Shown here: positions 1 through 7,990 of the stretch, piece after piece | Layout: each line of letters begins with the position of its first letter | Position numbering within the stretch: position 1 is the first letter of the stretch | NCBI GenBank assembly: GCA_030432035.1 | Contig: JAUIHO010000016.1 | Coordinates: 1 to 39,911, forward strand | Length of the DNA: 39,911 nt | DNA from: Phycisphaerae bacterium | Lineage (GTDB): Bacteria > Planctomycetota > Phycisphaerae > UBA1845 > UTPLA1 | Direction: 5' to 3' | The notes under the pieces: generated by a model | Databases searched by the model: none | What the model saw: only the letters and a program-made list of their open reading frames with translations | Told to the model about the DNA's origin: nothing | Made by a program: the position numbers and the translations under genes

Positions 1-429
1 AGCACAGAAAACCCGCAATTGTTGCCGATCGTGTTCGATTTGGCGGACCGTTTCGTGGCGGTGCAGCTTAATAAGGATAACTGTCCGCACCCTGAGTTGC
101 ATGGTGCGTTCAACGCGAAACAGTTGGGCGTGGTCGGTTCGGATAGCGCGGTATATCTCGGGGCCGTCGCCGATGCGTTGCAAGCGGCGCGTCGGGTGGA
201 CGATCAGGAGCGCGTGAAACGCTACGAAGCGGCAGTGCGTGCGGGCGTTCGGTTTGTGATGCAACTCGAGATGACACCGACGGGCAGTTACTTCGTACGC
301 AGCAAGCGCGACGTTCTAGGTGGTATTCGCAAGCGACCTTGGAATGTGCGGCTGCGGGTCGATGATACGGCCTTGGCAGTGGACGGGTTACTGGCAGCGC
401 GGGCGGCGTTGTTTAATACGGTTGATTAA
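1..429 (+). CDS. 3' end of a protein of unknown function (partial)
   Basis: The reading frame is open from the first base and ends at a TAA, so only the last 142 residues are present and the true start lies outside the window. The fragment is soluble, with regularly spaced helices and an Ala/Arg/Asp-rich character. It has a GSDSAVYLGAV segment about 40 residues in and ends in a VRVDDTALAVDGLLAAR-like helix. That ending resembles the last repeat of alpha/alpha-toroid folds (terpene-cyclase or glycosidase-like barrels), but I cannot name a family. No catalytic motif is visible. It shares strand with the flagellar cluster but is separated from it by about 960 bases, so it is probably a separate unit. 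Confidence 0.6.
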   Translation, partial: STENPQLLPIVFDLADRFVAVQLNKDNCPHPELHGAFNAKQLGVVGSDSAVYLGAVADALQAARRVDDQERVKRYEAAVRAGVRFVMQLEMTPTGSYFVRSKRDVLGGIRKRPWNVRLRVDDTALAVDGLLAARAALFNTVD

Positions 430-749
430 GGGCGCGATTCATTCCGTTCGTCCTCAGCAGGATGAGCATCAAAGATCATGCCGTTTACCCGCACACTGAA
501 TAAGGCGGGCTATTTATGCTTTCGTTCCTACCTGGAAACGCAGTTACTTCCCAATTAATTAAGTGGCCGACGGATTGACATGTTTTGTTGCTAATGGGAT
601 TACTCGATTACGTCGCCGCGAGGACGCGGCGGCTCTGAATGTCGATATCGCCGGTATCTTCAGTTCACGCTTACACATTTCGAGACATCTACGCTTCAAC
701 TATTCCCAACTAGACCATTTTTTATTCCAGTTTGGTGTCGCAATTGCCC
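430..749. other. Intergenic spacer without a supported gene
   Basis: This stretch is richer in A and T than its neighbours and has no convincing coding frame. A perfect 7-bp hairpin (arms CGCCGCG and CGCGGCG, loop AGGA) lies at 614-631. A TTGACA hexamer near 576 has no good -10 partner at normal spacing. I see nothing else. Confidence 0.5.
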
Positions 750-985
750 CACTCAGCCCCGGAAGGGGCGAAGGTGGAGAGCCATGGATGGAGCGGCGTT
801 AGCCGCGCAATCCATGGAACAAGGTGCATCGCGTGTTAAACCGCGGCAGCGGTGCAGGTACCTACGCCCCTTGCCGGGGCTTAATCTTCTCGCGCTCGAT
901 TACCCCGGATTACGCTCCGACCGCTAGCGCGGTCTGCGCTCCATCCGGGGCTGTCAACCGAGCAGCCCTGCCGGGCTTTAAGACT
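750..985. repeat. Nested palindromic intergenic element
   Basis: Two nested inverted repeats follow each other. The first has outer arms CCATGGAT (782-789) and ATCCATGG (810-817), with an inner GCGGC/GCCGC hairpin (793-806). The second has outer arms CCCCGGAT (903-910) and ATCCGGGG (943-950), with an inner GACCGC/GCGGTC hairpin (919-934). Further short CCCC/GGGG stems lie at both edges. This hairpin-inside-hairpin design looks like a non-coding mobile or structured-RNA element, not a gene. The short open frame that runs into it is explained by the repeat. Confidence 0.55.
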
Positions 986-1393
986 CAATAAACAAACCCT
1001 GGTCAAATTTTTGCCGCTAGTGTCGATTCAAAAGCGCTCTAAACAATCAATCATCATTTGCCTTATTCGCGCTAATCGATCGCGCAGTATTTTGCGCTGC
1101 CGAAATCGCCGCGCAAGATTAACGGGGCGATGTTTACCGCGCAATTTTTGACGCAATGCGCTGAATTGCGCGACAAAATTTCGCGTCTCGGGCCCAATCA
1201 AACACGCCATCCGCCTTAACAGGGCTGTCAGCAGTTTTTGCCGACCCAAATCTGCCAGCGTCCGAAAAAAATGCATGGACTTCGCGGCGCATATCCCGCC
1301 GATATCACACGTACCGAAATTGCCGGGCTCGCAGAATGTGGCGCGATCCGGCAAATCACGACGGTCAACGACGAAACGTCTTACTGCGAGCCC
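986..1393 (+). other. Leader region upstream of the TPR/kinase operon
   Basis: The stretch before the TPR gene contains several A/T-rich blocks suited to promoters. No element is convincing. A TTGACG at about 1148 lacks a clear -10 hexamer, and a loose GG-N10-GC sigma-54-like arrangement at 1001-1014 matches poorly in the -24 block. The frame of the TPR gene stays open upstream to 1238, but those 52 codons look non-coding. Confidence 0.35.
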
Positions 1394-3760
1394 ATGAGCG
1401 AAGCACCTGTAACATCCAAGCCCCAAGCGGCGTGGCGCAGTCGGTGGCAGATACCGACCTTCGCGGTGTCGGCCCTCGTCTTCGGCGGTGGGTTGGCCCA
1501 TCTCGCGGCGGGATACGAGCCGCTTAGCTTCGCAGAGCAATGCGCGAAGATCGATGAGCTGCAGGCGGTGGGTGCGTACACGCGAGCGCATGCTTATGTC
1601 CTTCATCTATTGAAAGAGACGGAGCGACCGGACGACGAACGCGGCGAGCTGTTCCGTCGGTTGGTCGGAATTACGTTTCAAGTTGAAGCGCCTCACCGCG
1701 AGCATCAGCGTGAGAACATCGACACGATCACGCGGAGCTTTCGGCGCGCGGTGCATTTCGGCGCGACGCCGCAAGGATTTGACTGGTACGCGTTGGCGCG
1801 AACGTACGTTTGGGAAGAGCGGTTCGACGAAGCGGAGTTCGCGTTTCGCCAAGCGCTGGGCGCGGGCGTTGCAAATGCCGGTGGCGTACGGCGCGAGTTG
1901 GTCGAGATGCTGATGGCCCAAAAGGGCAAGTTGACGGTCGATTTGGTGCGCGAAATCGATCCGATCATCGACGACGCGAAGGTTGCGAATCGTCATTATC
2001 TATGGGCTGTCGATCAAAAGGTTCGATGGCTGCTGGCGGATGCACGCTACGACGAGGCTGGTGAACTGGCGGAGGCGGCGCGAACGCGGCTGGGCGGAAG
2101 TGCCGACGGGCCAGCGGTTGAGTATTTGCAAGCACTTTGTCAGCGAGCTGCCGGTGAACGTGATACGGCTGAACTGACGATTCGCGATTTGCTACGCGAC
2201 TGGACAGTTCGCGATGAACTATGGGGCCGCAGCATGTGGCTCTTGGGGATGTTGCATCTGGAAGACGAGCGACCTCAGGCGGCGCTGACGGTCTTTAACG
2301 ATGTGATGTCGTCGTTCGTCGAGGGCGAGATTTACGACGCGTGTCTATATGGGCGGGCGCAGGCGTTGGTCGGCCTCGGTCGATACGAGCGCTCGCTGGA
2401 TGCGTTCGTCGAATTGGTCGCGGATATTCGCAGCGGTCGCAATACGAACGTAGAGGGCGAGCAGCTCTATCAGAAACTGGCCGGTATCGGCGCGTTGGTG
2501 AAGAGCGACGAGCGCTTGGGGTTGGCGATTCGCTATTTGGAATTGGCGGCGACGCTGATTCCGGAGGAAGCCGAAGTCGAGCGCGCCGACGCTTCGATTG
2601 AGATTGCCGATGCGTACGTCGAGTTGGCGTATCTCGATGATGCGGGCATGAAAGTTGAGAAGCCGTCGCTGACGTTTTTGCGACGGGCGGCGGAGATGTA
2701 TGAAGACGCGGCAGAAACGGCAACGAACACGCCCGAGGTGGCGGCGACTGCGCTAACGAAGGCGGCAGAGCAATACGACCTCGCTGGCATGCGCGAGCGC
2801 GTAATCGATGTGCTGCAGCGCTTGGTTGATGGCTTCCCCGCACGGCAAGGTCGAGCGGCGTCAATGTTGACGTTGGGACGAGCCCTGCAAGCGGACGGTC
2901 AGTACGCAGAGGCGGTCGATATCTTCGACACGTTGTTGAGTGATTATCCGCGCTATCCCGAAGCGCTGACGGCGCGAATTCCGCTGGCGCAATGTTTGTT
3001 GCGCGTGGACGACGTGACGGCGGCGCGGGGCGTGAAATTGTTGACCGACATCGTAGACGATCGCGGTGCGACGACCTTGTTTACGCCAACGGCGGAAGAA
3101 TATCGTCAGGCGTTGTTTTTGTTGGCCGAGCACTTGGCCAGCGGTAGCAAGCCGGCGCAACCCGAAGATGCGGAAGCGTTCGAGCGACGCATGGCGGCGG
3201 CGATCAAGCGATTAAACGATGCGGTCGGCCTGTATCCGAAAGATCCGATGGTGCCTCAGTTGGTCTTCCTGCGTGGCGAAGCGTATCGCCGAACGGCAGA
3301 GAGCATGGCGCTGCGGGCGGTTGATGATGACGACGGCACGATGCGACGCGAGATAGAGCGGCGCTTGGCGCTCGCGTTGGCCGACTATCAGGCAGTGCAA
3401 ATGCAGTTGGCGAGCCTCGATGAGCCGAGCCTGAGTGCGGTCGAACGCGCGTATTTGCGAGCGTCTTACCTTTATATAGGTGATTGTCTATTTGACTTGG
3501 GCAATACGACGCAAGCGATCGAAGCGTATCAGGAAGCTGCATGGCGGTACGAAAACGACCCGGTGGCAGTGTCGGCGGCGCTGCAAGTGGTGCACGGTTA
3601 CGTGCGCTTGGGCAAGCGAAACGAATCGCGCGCGGCGCTGGGACGGCTGCGTTGGTTGTTAGAGAAGATTCCGGCCGAATCCTTTGATCGTCGCGGCGGT
3701 ATGTCGCCGAAGTCATATTGGATGGACCTCGTCGATCGTATGGAACGGATGGGCGTTTAA
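1394..3760 (+). CDS. Membrane-anchored tetratricopeptide-repeat protein
   Basis: This 788-residue protein has one hydrophobic segment near the N-terminus (about residues 20-40) followed by a long all-helical region of TPR-like repeats. Examples are the blocks around AEEYRQALFLLAEHL and NTTQAIEAYQEAAWRY. The ATG at 1394 is chosen because the hydrophobic anchor follows it directly and the upstream open frame lacks protein-like composition. The Shine-Dalgarno is weak. The anchor and repeats suggest a periplasmic or surface scaffold held in the inner membrane. The gene is 30 bases ahead of the FlgN-like gene and is probably co-transcribed with the kinase and regulator. A role in flagellar assembly or in sensing for the kinase is inference from position only. 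Confidence 0.75.
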   Translation: MSEAPVTSKPQAAWRSRWQIPTFAVSALVFGGGLAHLAAGYEPLSFAEQCAKIDELQAVGAYTRAHAYVLHLLKETERPDDERGELFRRLVGITFQVEAPHREHQRENIDTITRSFRRAVHFGATPQGFDWYALARTYVWEERFDEAEFAFRQALGAGVANAGGVRRELVEMLMAQKGKLTVDLVREIDPIIDDAKVANRHYLWAVDQKVRWLLADARYDEAGELAEAARTRLGGSADGPAVEYLQALCQRAAGERDTAELTIRDLLRDWTVRDELWGRSMWLLGMLHLEDERPQAALTVFNDVMSSFVEGEIYDACLYGRAQALVGLGRYERSLDAFVELVADIRSGRNTNVEGEQLYQKLAGIGALVKSDERLGLAIRYLELAATLIPEEAEVERADASIEIADAYVELAYLDDAGMKVEKPSLTFLRRAAEMYEDAAETATNTPEVAATALTKAAEQYDLAGMRERVIDVLQRLVDGFPARQGRAASMLTLGRALQADGQYAEAVDIFDTLLSDYPRYPEALTARIPLAQCLLRVDDVTAARGVKLLTDIVDDRGATTLFTPTAEEYRQALFLLAEHLASGSKPAQPEDAEAFERRMAAAIKRLNDAVGLYPKDPMVPQLVFLRGEAYRRTAESMALRAVDDDDGTMRREIERRLALALADYQAVQMQLASLDEPSLSAVERAYLRASYLYIGDCLFDLGNTTQAIEAYQEAAWRYENDPVAVSAALQVVHGYVRLGKRNESRAALGRLRWLLEKIPAESFDRRGGMSPKSYWMDLVDRMERMGV

Positions 3761-3790
3761 CTTGCGCCCGGGAAGCGAACGGTTAACGAC

Positions 3791-4243
3791 ATGGCAGAGC
3801 AAACGCTAAACGAATCTCGACTGATCGAGCTACTTACGCACCAGCGCAGCTTGTATCGCAAGCTCAAGATGTTGGCCGAGCGTCAGCAAGCGCTGGTCAC
3901 GCGCGACGATACTGAAGCGCTGTTGAAGCTGCTGTCCGAACGGCAGAAGTTGGTGGATGGTCTCGTGAAGTTAAATGAGCAGATCGCGCCGTATCGACAG
4001 GAGTGGAGCAACTTCTTCAGCGCGCTCAGCACGGAGAAGCGCGACGAGATTTCGGATTTGCTGGAAGAAGTCAACGCGTCACTCGGCGCGATTCTGAAGA
4101 ACGACGCCCGCGATACGGCGGTGATGAACGTGCGGCGCGAACGCGTGTCGTCGGATATCGGTCACGTCGATGGCGGACGGCGCGCGACAGCGGCTTATGC
4201 CGGACAACGACATGGTAACTCTTTGACGGATGCAAAGGCGTGA
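3791..4243 (+). CDS. flgN: FlgN-like flagellar export chaperone
   Basis: This small (150-residue) soluble protein is predicted almost entirely helical and coiled-coil. It begins with heptad-like Leu/Arg patterns (ESRLIELLTHQRSLYRKLKML) and ends in a flexible tail. This is the size and architecture of the FlgN family, which keeps hook-filament junction proteins FlgK and FlgL unfolded for export. The C-terminal arrangement (a basic helix, then a GGRRATAAY segment and a disordered end) resembles FlgN-type proteins in related cluster positions. The kinase GTG overlaps its stop codon (GTGA). The symbol is given by family shape and context because sequence identity in FlgN proteins is low. FliT-like or another coiled-coil chaperone is the alternative. 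Confidence 0.6.
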   Translation: MAEQTLNESRLIELLTHQRSLYRKLKMLAERQQALVTRDDTEALLKLLSERQKLVDGLVKLNEQIAPYRQEWSNFFSALSTEKRDEISDLLEEVNASLGAILKNDARDTAVMNVRRERVSSDIGHVDGGRRATAAYAGQRHGNSLTDAKA

Positions 4244-5154
4244 GCGATATGCAACCCAACGCCAAGACGGACGGCATGACGGCGCAGGAACGCGAGCTGG
4301 GTGCGATTATTCGCGCTTACAGCGAAGTGACGGATCGCCTCAAGAGCGCACACGAACAGCTCGCGCAGGAAGTCGCGCGGCTCAGTGCCGAGTTGAAAAA
4401 GAAGAACGCGGAGCTGCGCCGCAAAGATCGCTTGGCAGCACTGGGTGAAATGGCGGCGGGCCTGGCCCACGAGGTGCGCAATCCGTTGGGCGGTATCGCG
4501 CTGTATTCGTCGATGTTGGAACGCGAATTGGCGGATAAGCCGAAGGCGCTCAACGCGGCGACGCGCATTACGCAGGGTGTTCGTAGTTTGGATCGTTTGG
4601 TGGGTGAGATTTTGGACTTCGCTCAGGAAGATCGACTCGACCTGCATCGCCTCAAGCTCGGTTCGGTGTTGAACACGATCGAAGAAAGCGCAATGCATTG
4701 GGCGCATGAGACCGGCGCGTCGCTGTTGATCAATCCAACAGCATACGACGTGTCGATCGATGCCGACCCGCAGCGTCTTGGACAAGTGCTATTGAACCTG
4801 GTGATGAACGGCATGCAAGCCGCCGGTAAAGGCGGACGCGTGCAAATCTCGGCGACGACCAAGTCGGACGGCTCGGCGTTGATCGAGGTGTGGGACAACG
4901 GCCCCGGCATTCCGGCGGAGGTGCGCGATCGCATCTTCAATCCGTTCTTTACCACGAAGGATGCGGGCACGGGCCTGGGTTTGGCCATCGTGCATCGCAT
5001 CATCGAAGCCCACGCGGGCACGATTCGAGTAACGAATGATTCGCGCGGTGGTGCGCGATTCTCAATATGTTTGCCGATCGGCAGCGATGTCGGCGGCTTG
5101 ATGATGGAAACCGGCAGTTCAACGCCTGCGGCATTGCGGCCCACGGGTTCGTGA
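4240..5154 (+). CDS. Soluble sensor histidine kinase of the FlrB/NtrB type
   Basis: The protein has 304 residues and no membrane segment. Residues about 20-65 form a coiled coil. A HisKA domain with the phospho-acceptor in AHEVRNPLGG (His77) follows. The ATPase domain shows the N box (LNLVMNGMQAAGKGG), G1 (DNGPGIP), F box (NPFFTTK) and G2 (GTGLGLAI). There is no separable PAS or periplasmic sensor, so the signal is probably a cytoplasmic protein contact, as for FlrB or FlgS kinases that read assembly of the flagellar export gate. The GTG at 4240 overlaps the previous stop. An in-frame ATG at 4249 is an alternative start. The partner regulator follows 77 bases downstream. The flagellar role is inferred from context. 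Confidence 0.85.
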   Translation: MSDMQPNAKTDGMTAQERELGAIIRAYSEVTDRLKSAHEQLAQEVARLSAELKKKNAELRRKDRLAALGEMAAGLAHEVRNPLGGIALYSSMLERELADKPKALNAATRITQGVRSLDRLVGEILDFAQEDRLDLHRLKLGSVLNTIEESAMHWAHETGASLLINPTAYDVSIDADPQRLGQVLLNLVMNGMQAAGKGGRVQISATTKSDGSALIEVWDNGPGIPAEVRDRIFNPFFTTKDAGTGLGLAIVHRIIEAHAGTIRVTNDSRGGARFSICLPIGSDVGGLMMETGSSTPAALRPTGS

Positions 5155-5184
5155 TCCGGCGAGAGGAACCGTCTCAATACTGAA

Positions 5185-5203
5185 ACGACCCGATTCGGGT
5201 CGT
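5185..5203 (+). repeat. Perfect 9-bp hairpin between kinase and regulator genes
   Basis: The arms ACGACCCGA and TCGGGTCGT are separated by one base. No T-run follows, so it is not a standard terminator. It lies 28 bases before the ATG of the regulator and just upstream of its strong AGGAGGAG ribosome site. It may tune the ratio of kinase to regulator or stabilise mRNA ends. Confidence 0.5.
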
Positions 5204-5231
5204 CATCCTAAACGCTCAGGAGGAGCAATCG

Positions 5232-6620
5232 ATGGCGCGTATTTGTATCGTAGATGACAAGGATGTCATGCGGGATTCCCTCACGGATATTCTGCGCGGC
5301 CTGGGGCACGAGGTGCAGGCATTTGCCGATCCGCATGTGGCGCTTGGCGACGCGGCGCTGTCGGCGTGTGACGTCATCGTTTCCGACTTGAAGATGCCCA
5401 GCATGGACGGCATCGAGTTTCTTAAGACGCTGCGCGGTCGCGGCTCGGAAACGCCGTTTGTGTTGATGACGGCGTACGCCAGCATTGCCACGGCAGTCGA
5501 AGCGATGAAGCAAGGCGCCTTCGACTACATCCAAAAGCCGTTCGAAGCGGATTCGATTGCGTTGGTGATCGAACGCGCCGCTGCGGTGCGCAAGCTGCGC
5601 GGTGAAAACGAAGTGTTGCGCGCGTCGCTCGAAGGCATCGACCAATGCAGCGAGTTGATCGGCGACAGCCGCGCGATGCGCGGTGTGCGGGCACAGATTG
5701 AAAAGGTCGCGCAGAGCCAGGCGACGGTGTTGGTGCAAGGCGAAAGCGGCACGGGTAAGGAACTTGTCGCGCGAGCCGTGCATGCGGCGTCGCATCGGGC
5801 GAACAACCCGATGTTGTGCGTGAACTGTGCGGCGCTAAGCCCGTCGCTTTTGGAAAGCGAATTGTTCGGTCACGAGCGTGGTGCGTTTACCGGCGCCGAC
5901 CGAATGCGTAAGGGGCGATTCGAACTATCCGACGGCGGCACGTTGTTGCTGGATGAGATCAGCGAAGTGTCGATGCCGGTGCAGGCAAAGCTGTTGCGTG
6001 TGTTGCAGGAGCGCGAATTCGAGCGCGTCGGTAGCAGCGTGACGATGAAGGCCGACGTCCGCGTGATTGCGACGACGAATCGCGACTTGTCAGATTGGGT
6101 GTCGCGCCGCCGCTTCCGCGAAGACTTGTTCTTCCGCATTAGCGTGTTGCCGGTAACGCTGCCGCCGTTGCGCGATCGCCGGGAAGATATTCCGCCGTTG
6201 GCGAACCATTTCCTCAAGCGAATCATCGCACGCGAAGGTCGCGAGCCGGTGCAACTCACGACGCGTGCCGTCAGCATGTTGGAAAACTATCACTGGCCGG
6301 GGAACGTCCGCGAGTTGCAGAACATCTGTGAACGTGCGGCCGTGTTGTGCAACGGTGACAAGATCGATAGCAACATGATCGAACCGTGGTTGATGACGCC
6401 GGATGTGCGGCTCGAAACGTTGTCGCGGCCGTTGCGCCCAGGGCATCTGATGGCCGACATGGAACGCGCGTTAATCGAACAAACGCTCGTCAAATTCAAC
6501 GGTCACCGCGAGAAGACGGCGAAGTCGCTGGGTATCGGCGTGCGAACGTTGGGCATGAAGCTCAAGCGCTGGCGCGAAGAGGCTGCGGCGCAGGCACAGA
6601 ATCAGCGCTTGGCTGGTTAA
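5232..6620 (+). CDS. NtrC-family sigma-54-dependent response regulator (FlrC/FlgR type)
   Basis: This 462-residue protein has three classic domains. A receiver domain (about 1-120) carries the acceptor Asp52 in SDLKMPSMDG and a conserved KP near 100. An AAA+ domain follows with Walker A GESGTGKE (170-177), the sigma-54 contact loop GAFTGA (217-222), a Walker B LLLDEIS and the R-finger region LRDRREDIP. A Fis-type helix-turn-helix ends the protein (about 420-455). GAFTGA shows it can activate sigma-54 RNA polymerase. The gene has a near-perfect Shine-Dalgarno and sits after the cognate kinase. Two sigma-54-type promoters occur in the same cluster (6849-6867 and 19338-19355) and are its likely targets. 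Confidence 0.93.
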   Translation: MARICIVDDKDVMRDSLTDILRGLGHEVQAFADPHVALGDAALSACDVIVSDLKMPSMDGIEFLKTLRGRGSETPFVLMTAYASIATAVEAMKQGAFDYIQKPFEADSIALVIERAAAVRKLRGENEVLRASLEGIDQCSELIGDSRAMRGVRAQIEKVAQSQATVLVQGESGTGKELVARAVHAASHRANNPMLCVNCAALSPSLLESELFGHERGAFTGADRMRKGRFELSDGGTLLLDEISEVSMPVQAKLLRVLQEREFERVGSSVTMKADVRVIATTNRDLSDWVSRRRFREDLFFRISVLPVTLPPLRDRREDIPPLANHFLKRIIAREGREPVQLTTRAVSMLENYHWPGNVRELQNICERAAVLCNGDKIDSNMIEPWLMTPDVRLETLSRPLRPGHLMADMERALIEQTLVKFNGHREKTAKSLGIGVRTLGMKLKRWREEAAAQAQNQRLAG

Positions 6621-6638
6621 GTGTTTTCGATGTGAATC

Positions 6639-6688
6639 AAACCTGCGGCGCGGGGGAATGGTCTCCGCGCCGTGGGTTGTTTGTTTAG
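6639..6688 (+). terminator. Probable rho-independent terminator of the regulatory operon
   Basis: The arms CGGCGCGG (6646-6653) and CCGCGCCG (6665-6672) form a GC-rich stem. It extends outward through G-U pairs and an AACC/GGTT match to about 14 pairs. GTTTGTTT follows. It lies 20-60 bases after the regulator stop and would isolate that unit from the sigma-54 promoter downstream. Confidence 0.6.
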
Positions 6689-6700
6689 GTAAGGGGATAC

Positions 6701-6727
6701 ACCGGTTGGAAACCGGTGCCACAGCGC
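6701..6727 (+). repeat. Palindromic repeat P1, copy 1
   Basis: ACCGGTT-GGA-AACCGGT is followed by the constant tail GCCACAGCGC. It is one of six copies in the window, all in the same orientation. Confidence 0.85.
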
Positions 6728-6753
6728 AAAGCGCTTCGGAACGATGCAGTAAA

Positions 6754-6768
6754 GCGCAAGCCTTGCGC
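6754..6768. promoter_or_regulatory. Candidate activator site (inverted repeat)
   Basis: A 7-1-7 inverted repeat GCGCAAG-C-CTTGCGC is centred about 91 bases upstream of the -24 GG of the flgB promoter. That is a typical distance for an NtrC-family enhancer site. The half-site GCGCAA/TTGCGC recurs in opposite arrangement at 19331-19347 around the fliL promoter. Binding by the regulator is inferred. Confidence 0.3.
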
Positions 6769-6848
6769 GGTGGTGCAGGTGTTGCGCCGTCGAAAAAGGT
6801 AGGGCGCGATAAAGACGTCGGTATTGGTTTGTTGGATCGAGCCCGTCG

Positions 6849-6867
6849 TTTGGCACGGGCTTTGCTT
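6849..6867 (+). promoter_or_regulatory. Sigma-54 (-24/-12) promoter of the flgB operon
   Basis: TTTGGCACG (6849-6857) and TTTGC (6861-6865) place the invariant GG (6852-6853) and GC (6864-6865) exactly 10 bases apart. This matches the sigma-54 consensus at essentially every position. Transcription would start near 6877, about 90 bases before the flgB start. A gene for a GAFTGA-type activator ends 230 bases upstream. Confidence 0.88.
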
Positions 6868-6966
6868 AGATGAGTTGGCGACGCTGACGGATTGTGCATG
6901 GCGGAGCTATGCCTCGCGGCGTTTGAGCGCTAGAACGAGATAGAACGCGGGTTTGGAGTTGATGAC

Positions 6967-7401
6967 GTGTTTCTTTCAGATGTAACCAGCGGCGGTGCGT
7001 TTCCCATGTTGGAAAAGACGCTCGCGTTCTCTCAGGCGCGCAACAACGTGCTGGCAGAGAATATCGCGAACGTCACGACGCCGGGTTACCGCGCGAAGCA
7101 GTTGGATGTGGGTTCGTTTCAGGCGGCGCTGAAAGAGGCGTCGGAGAAACGCGACGCCAACGACGGCAGGTTCGAGTTGAGCAACACGAGCGAAGTACGC
7201 ACGAATGAGTTGGGGCATTTGCAAGTGAGCCCCTCGCACGAGCCGGTTGAGAATCTGTTGTTTCACGACGGGACGAACGCGCGGGTCGAGCATCTGATGA
7301 GCGACTTGGCCGAGAACACGATGATGTATCAGGCCTCGGCGGAGTTGTTGAAGGGGTATTACGACGGAATTGGTAAGGCGATTCGCGGTCGTTTGCAGTA
7401 G
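6967..7401 (+). CDS. flgB: Flagellar basal-body rod protein FlgB
   Basis: FlgB forms the proximal rod just above the MS ring. The 144 residues show the rod-protein N-terminal helix with the family signature NVLAENIANVTTPGYRAKQ (about 26-44). The C-terminal helix LAENTMMYQASAELLKGYY packs with it in a coiled coil. The GTG start is supported by a GGAG eight bases upstream and by the family's normal length. It is the first gene behind the sigma-54 promoter and leads flgC and fliE, the usual order. Confidence 0.95.
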   Translation: MFLSDVTSGGAFPMLEKTLAFSQARNNVLAENIANVTTPGYRAKQLDVGSFQAALKEASEKRDANDGRFELSNTSEVRTNELGHLQVSPSHEPVENLLFHDGTNARVEHLMSDLAENTMMYQASAELLKGYYDGIGKAIRGRLQ

Positions 7402-7441
7402 GAAAAATAGCGAATCGCATAGGGCGACGGGTGAATGATTG

Positions 7442-7478
7442 AAACCCTCACCCCAGCCCTCTCCCTGCGAGGGAGAGG
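7442..7478 (+). repeat. Palindromic repeat P4, copy 1
   Basis: A conserved lead ACCCTCACCCC precedes a perfect 9-bp hairpin (arms CCTCTCCCT and AGGGAGAGG, loop GCG). It lies between flgB and flgC. A second full copy is at 35261-35297, and a truncated lead is at 22982-22994. Confidence 0.8.
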
Positions 7479-7529
7479 AATTGAAGAGACGCGGCAGCGA
7501 ACAGTTGTTGCAGCTGAAATGGTGGAACC

Positions 7530-7928
7530 ATGTACGGCGCGTTGGACATTAGTACGTCGGGGTTGGTGGCGCAGCGGACGCAGATCGACACGATTGCGGG
7601 CAACATCGCCAATGCGCAAACCACGCAACGGCTCGACGGAAAGCCGGGGCCGTTTCTGCGAAGGGTGGCGCTGTTGGCGCCGCGCGACGGGGATAACCCG
7701 GGCGTGCAAGTCGCCGGCGTCGTTGAAGATACGGTTCGGCCGCCGCGACCGGTGAAGGACCCGAGCCATCCGGATGCGAACGAAGACGGGATTGTGTATT
7801 ACCCGAACGTCGATCCGATGGTGGAAATGGTCAACGCGATGGTGGCGGTAAGAGCGTACGAAGCCAACGTGACGGCGATGGAGGCGACCAAGACCATTGT
7901 GTCGAGTTCGCTCCGCCTGTTGGCATAA
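7530..7928 (+). CDS. flgC: Flagellar basal-body rod protein FlgC
   Basis: This is a proximal rod subunit of 132 residues, normal for the family. The N-terminal helix carries the rod/hook motif IDTIAGNIANAQTT (about 19-32). The C-terminus has the conserved PMVEMVNAMVAVRAYEANV segment and ends in a hydrophobic SSLRLLA. The middle holds an NPDA-like acidic turn (PSHPDANEDG) common in FlgC. It lies in the expected place between flgB and fliE. Confidence 0.95.
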   Translation: MYGALDISTSGLVAQRTQIDTIAGNIANAQTTQRLDGKPGPFLRRVALLAPRDGDNPGVQVAGVVEDTVRPPRPVKDPSHPDANEDGIVYYPNVDPMVEMVNAMVAVRAYEANVTAMEATKTIVSSSLRLLA

Positions 7929-7990
7929 GTGGTAAGTCCGCACGGCGGGCTTCGAATTAATCTGGTGGGTAAGCAGGAGTCGTCGCGATC

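Noticed and set aside
563-802. 79-codon open frame upstream of the nested palindromes
   Set aside because: It runs into the palindromic element, has no ribosome site and no protein-like pattern.
1001-1014. GG-N10-GC sigma-54-like site before the TPR gene
   Set aside because: Only the GG and TTGC parts match. The block after TGG is TCA where CAC is expected, and the site is about 380 bases from the start.
4100-4243. Possible frameshift at the end of the FlgN-like gene
   Set aside because: The annotated frame ends with a normal GTGA overlap to the kinase gene, and the tail is typical of flexible FlgN ends.
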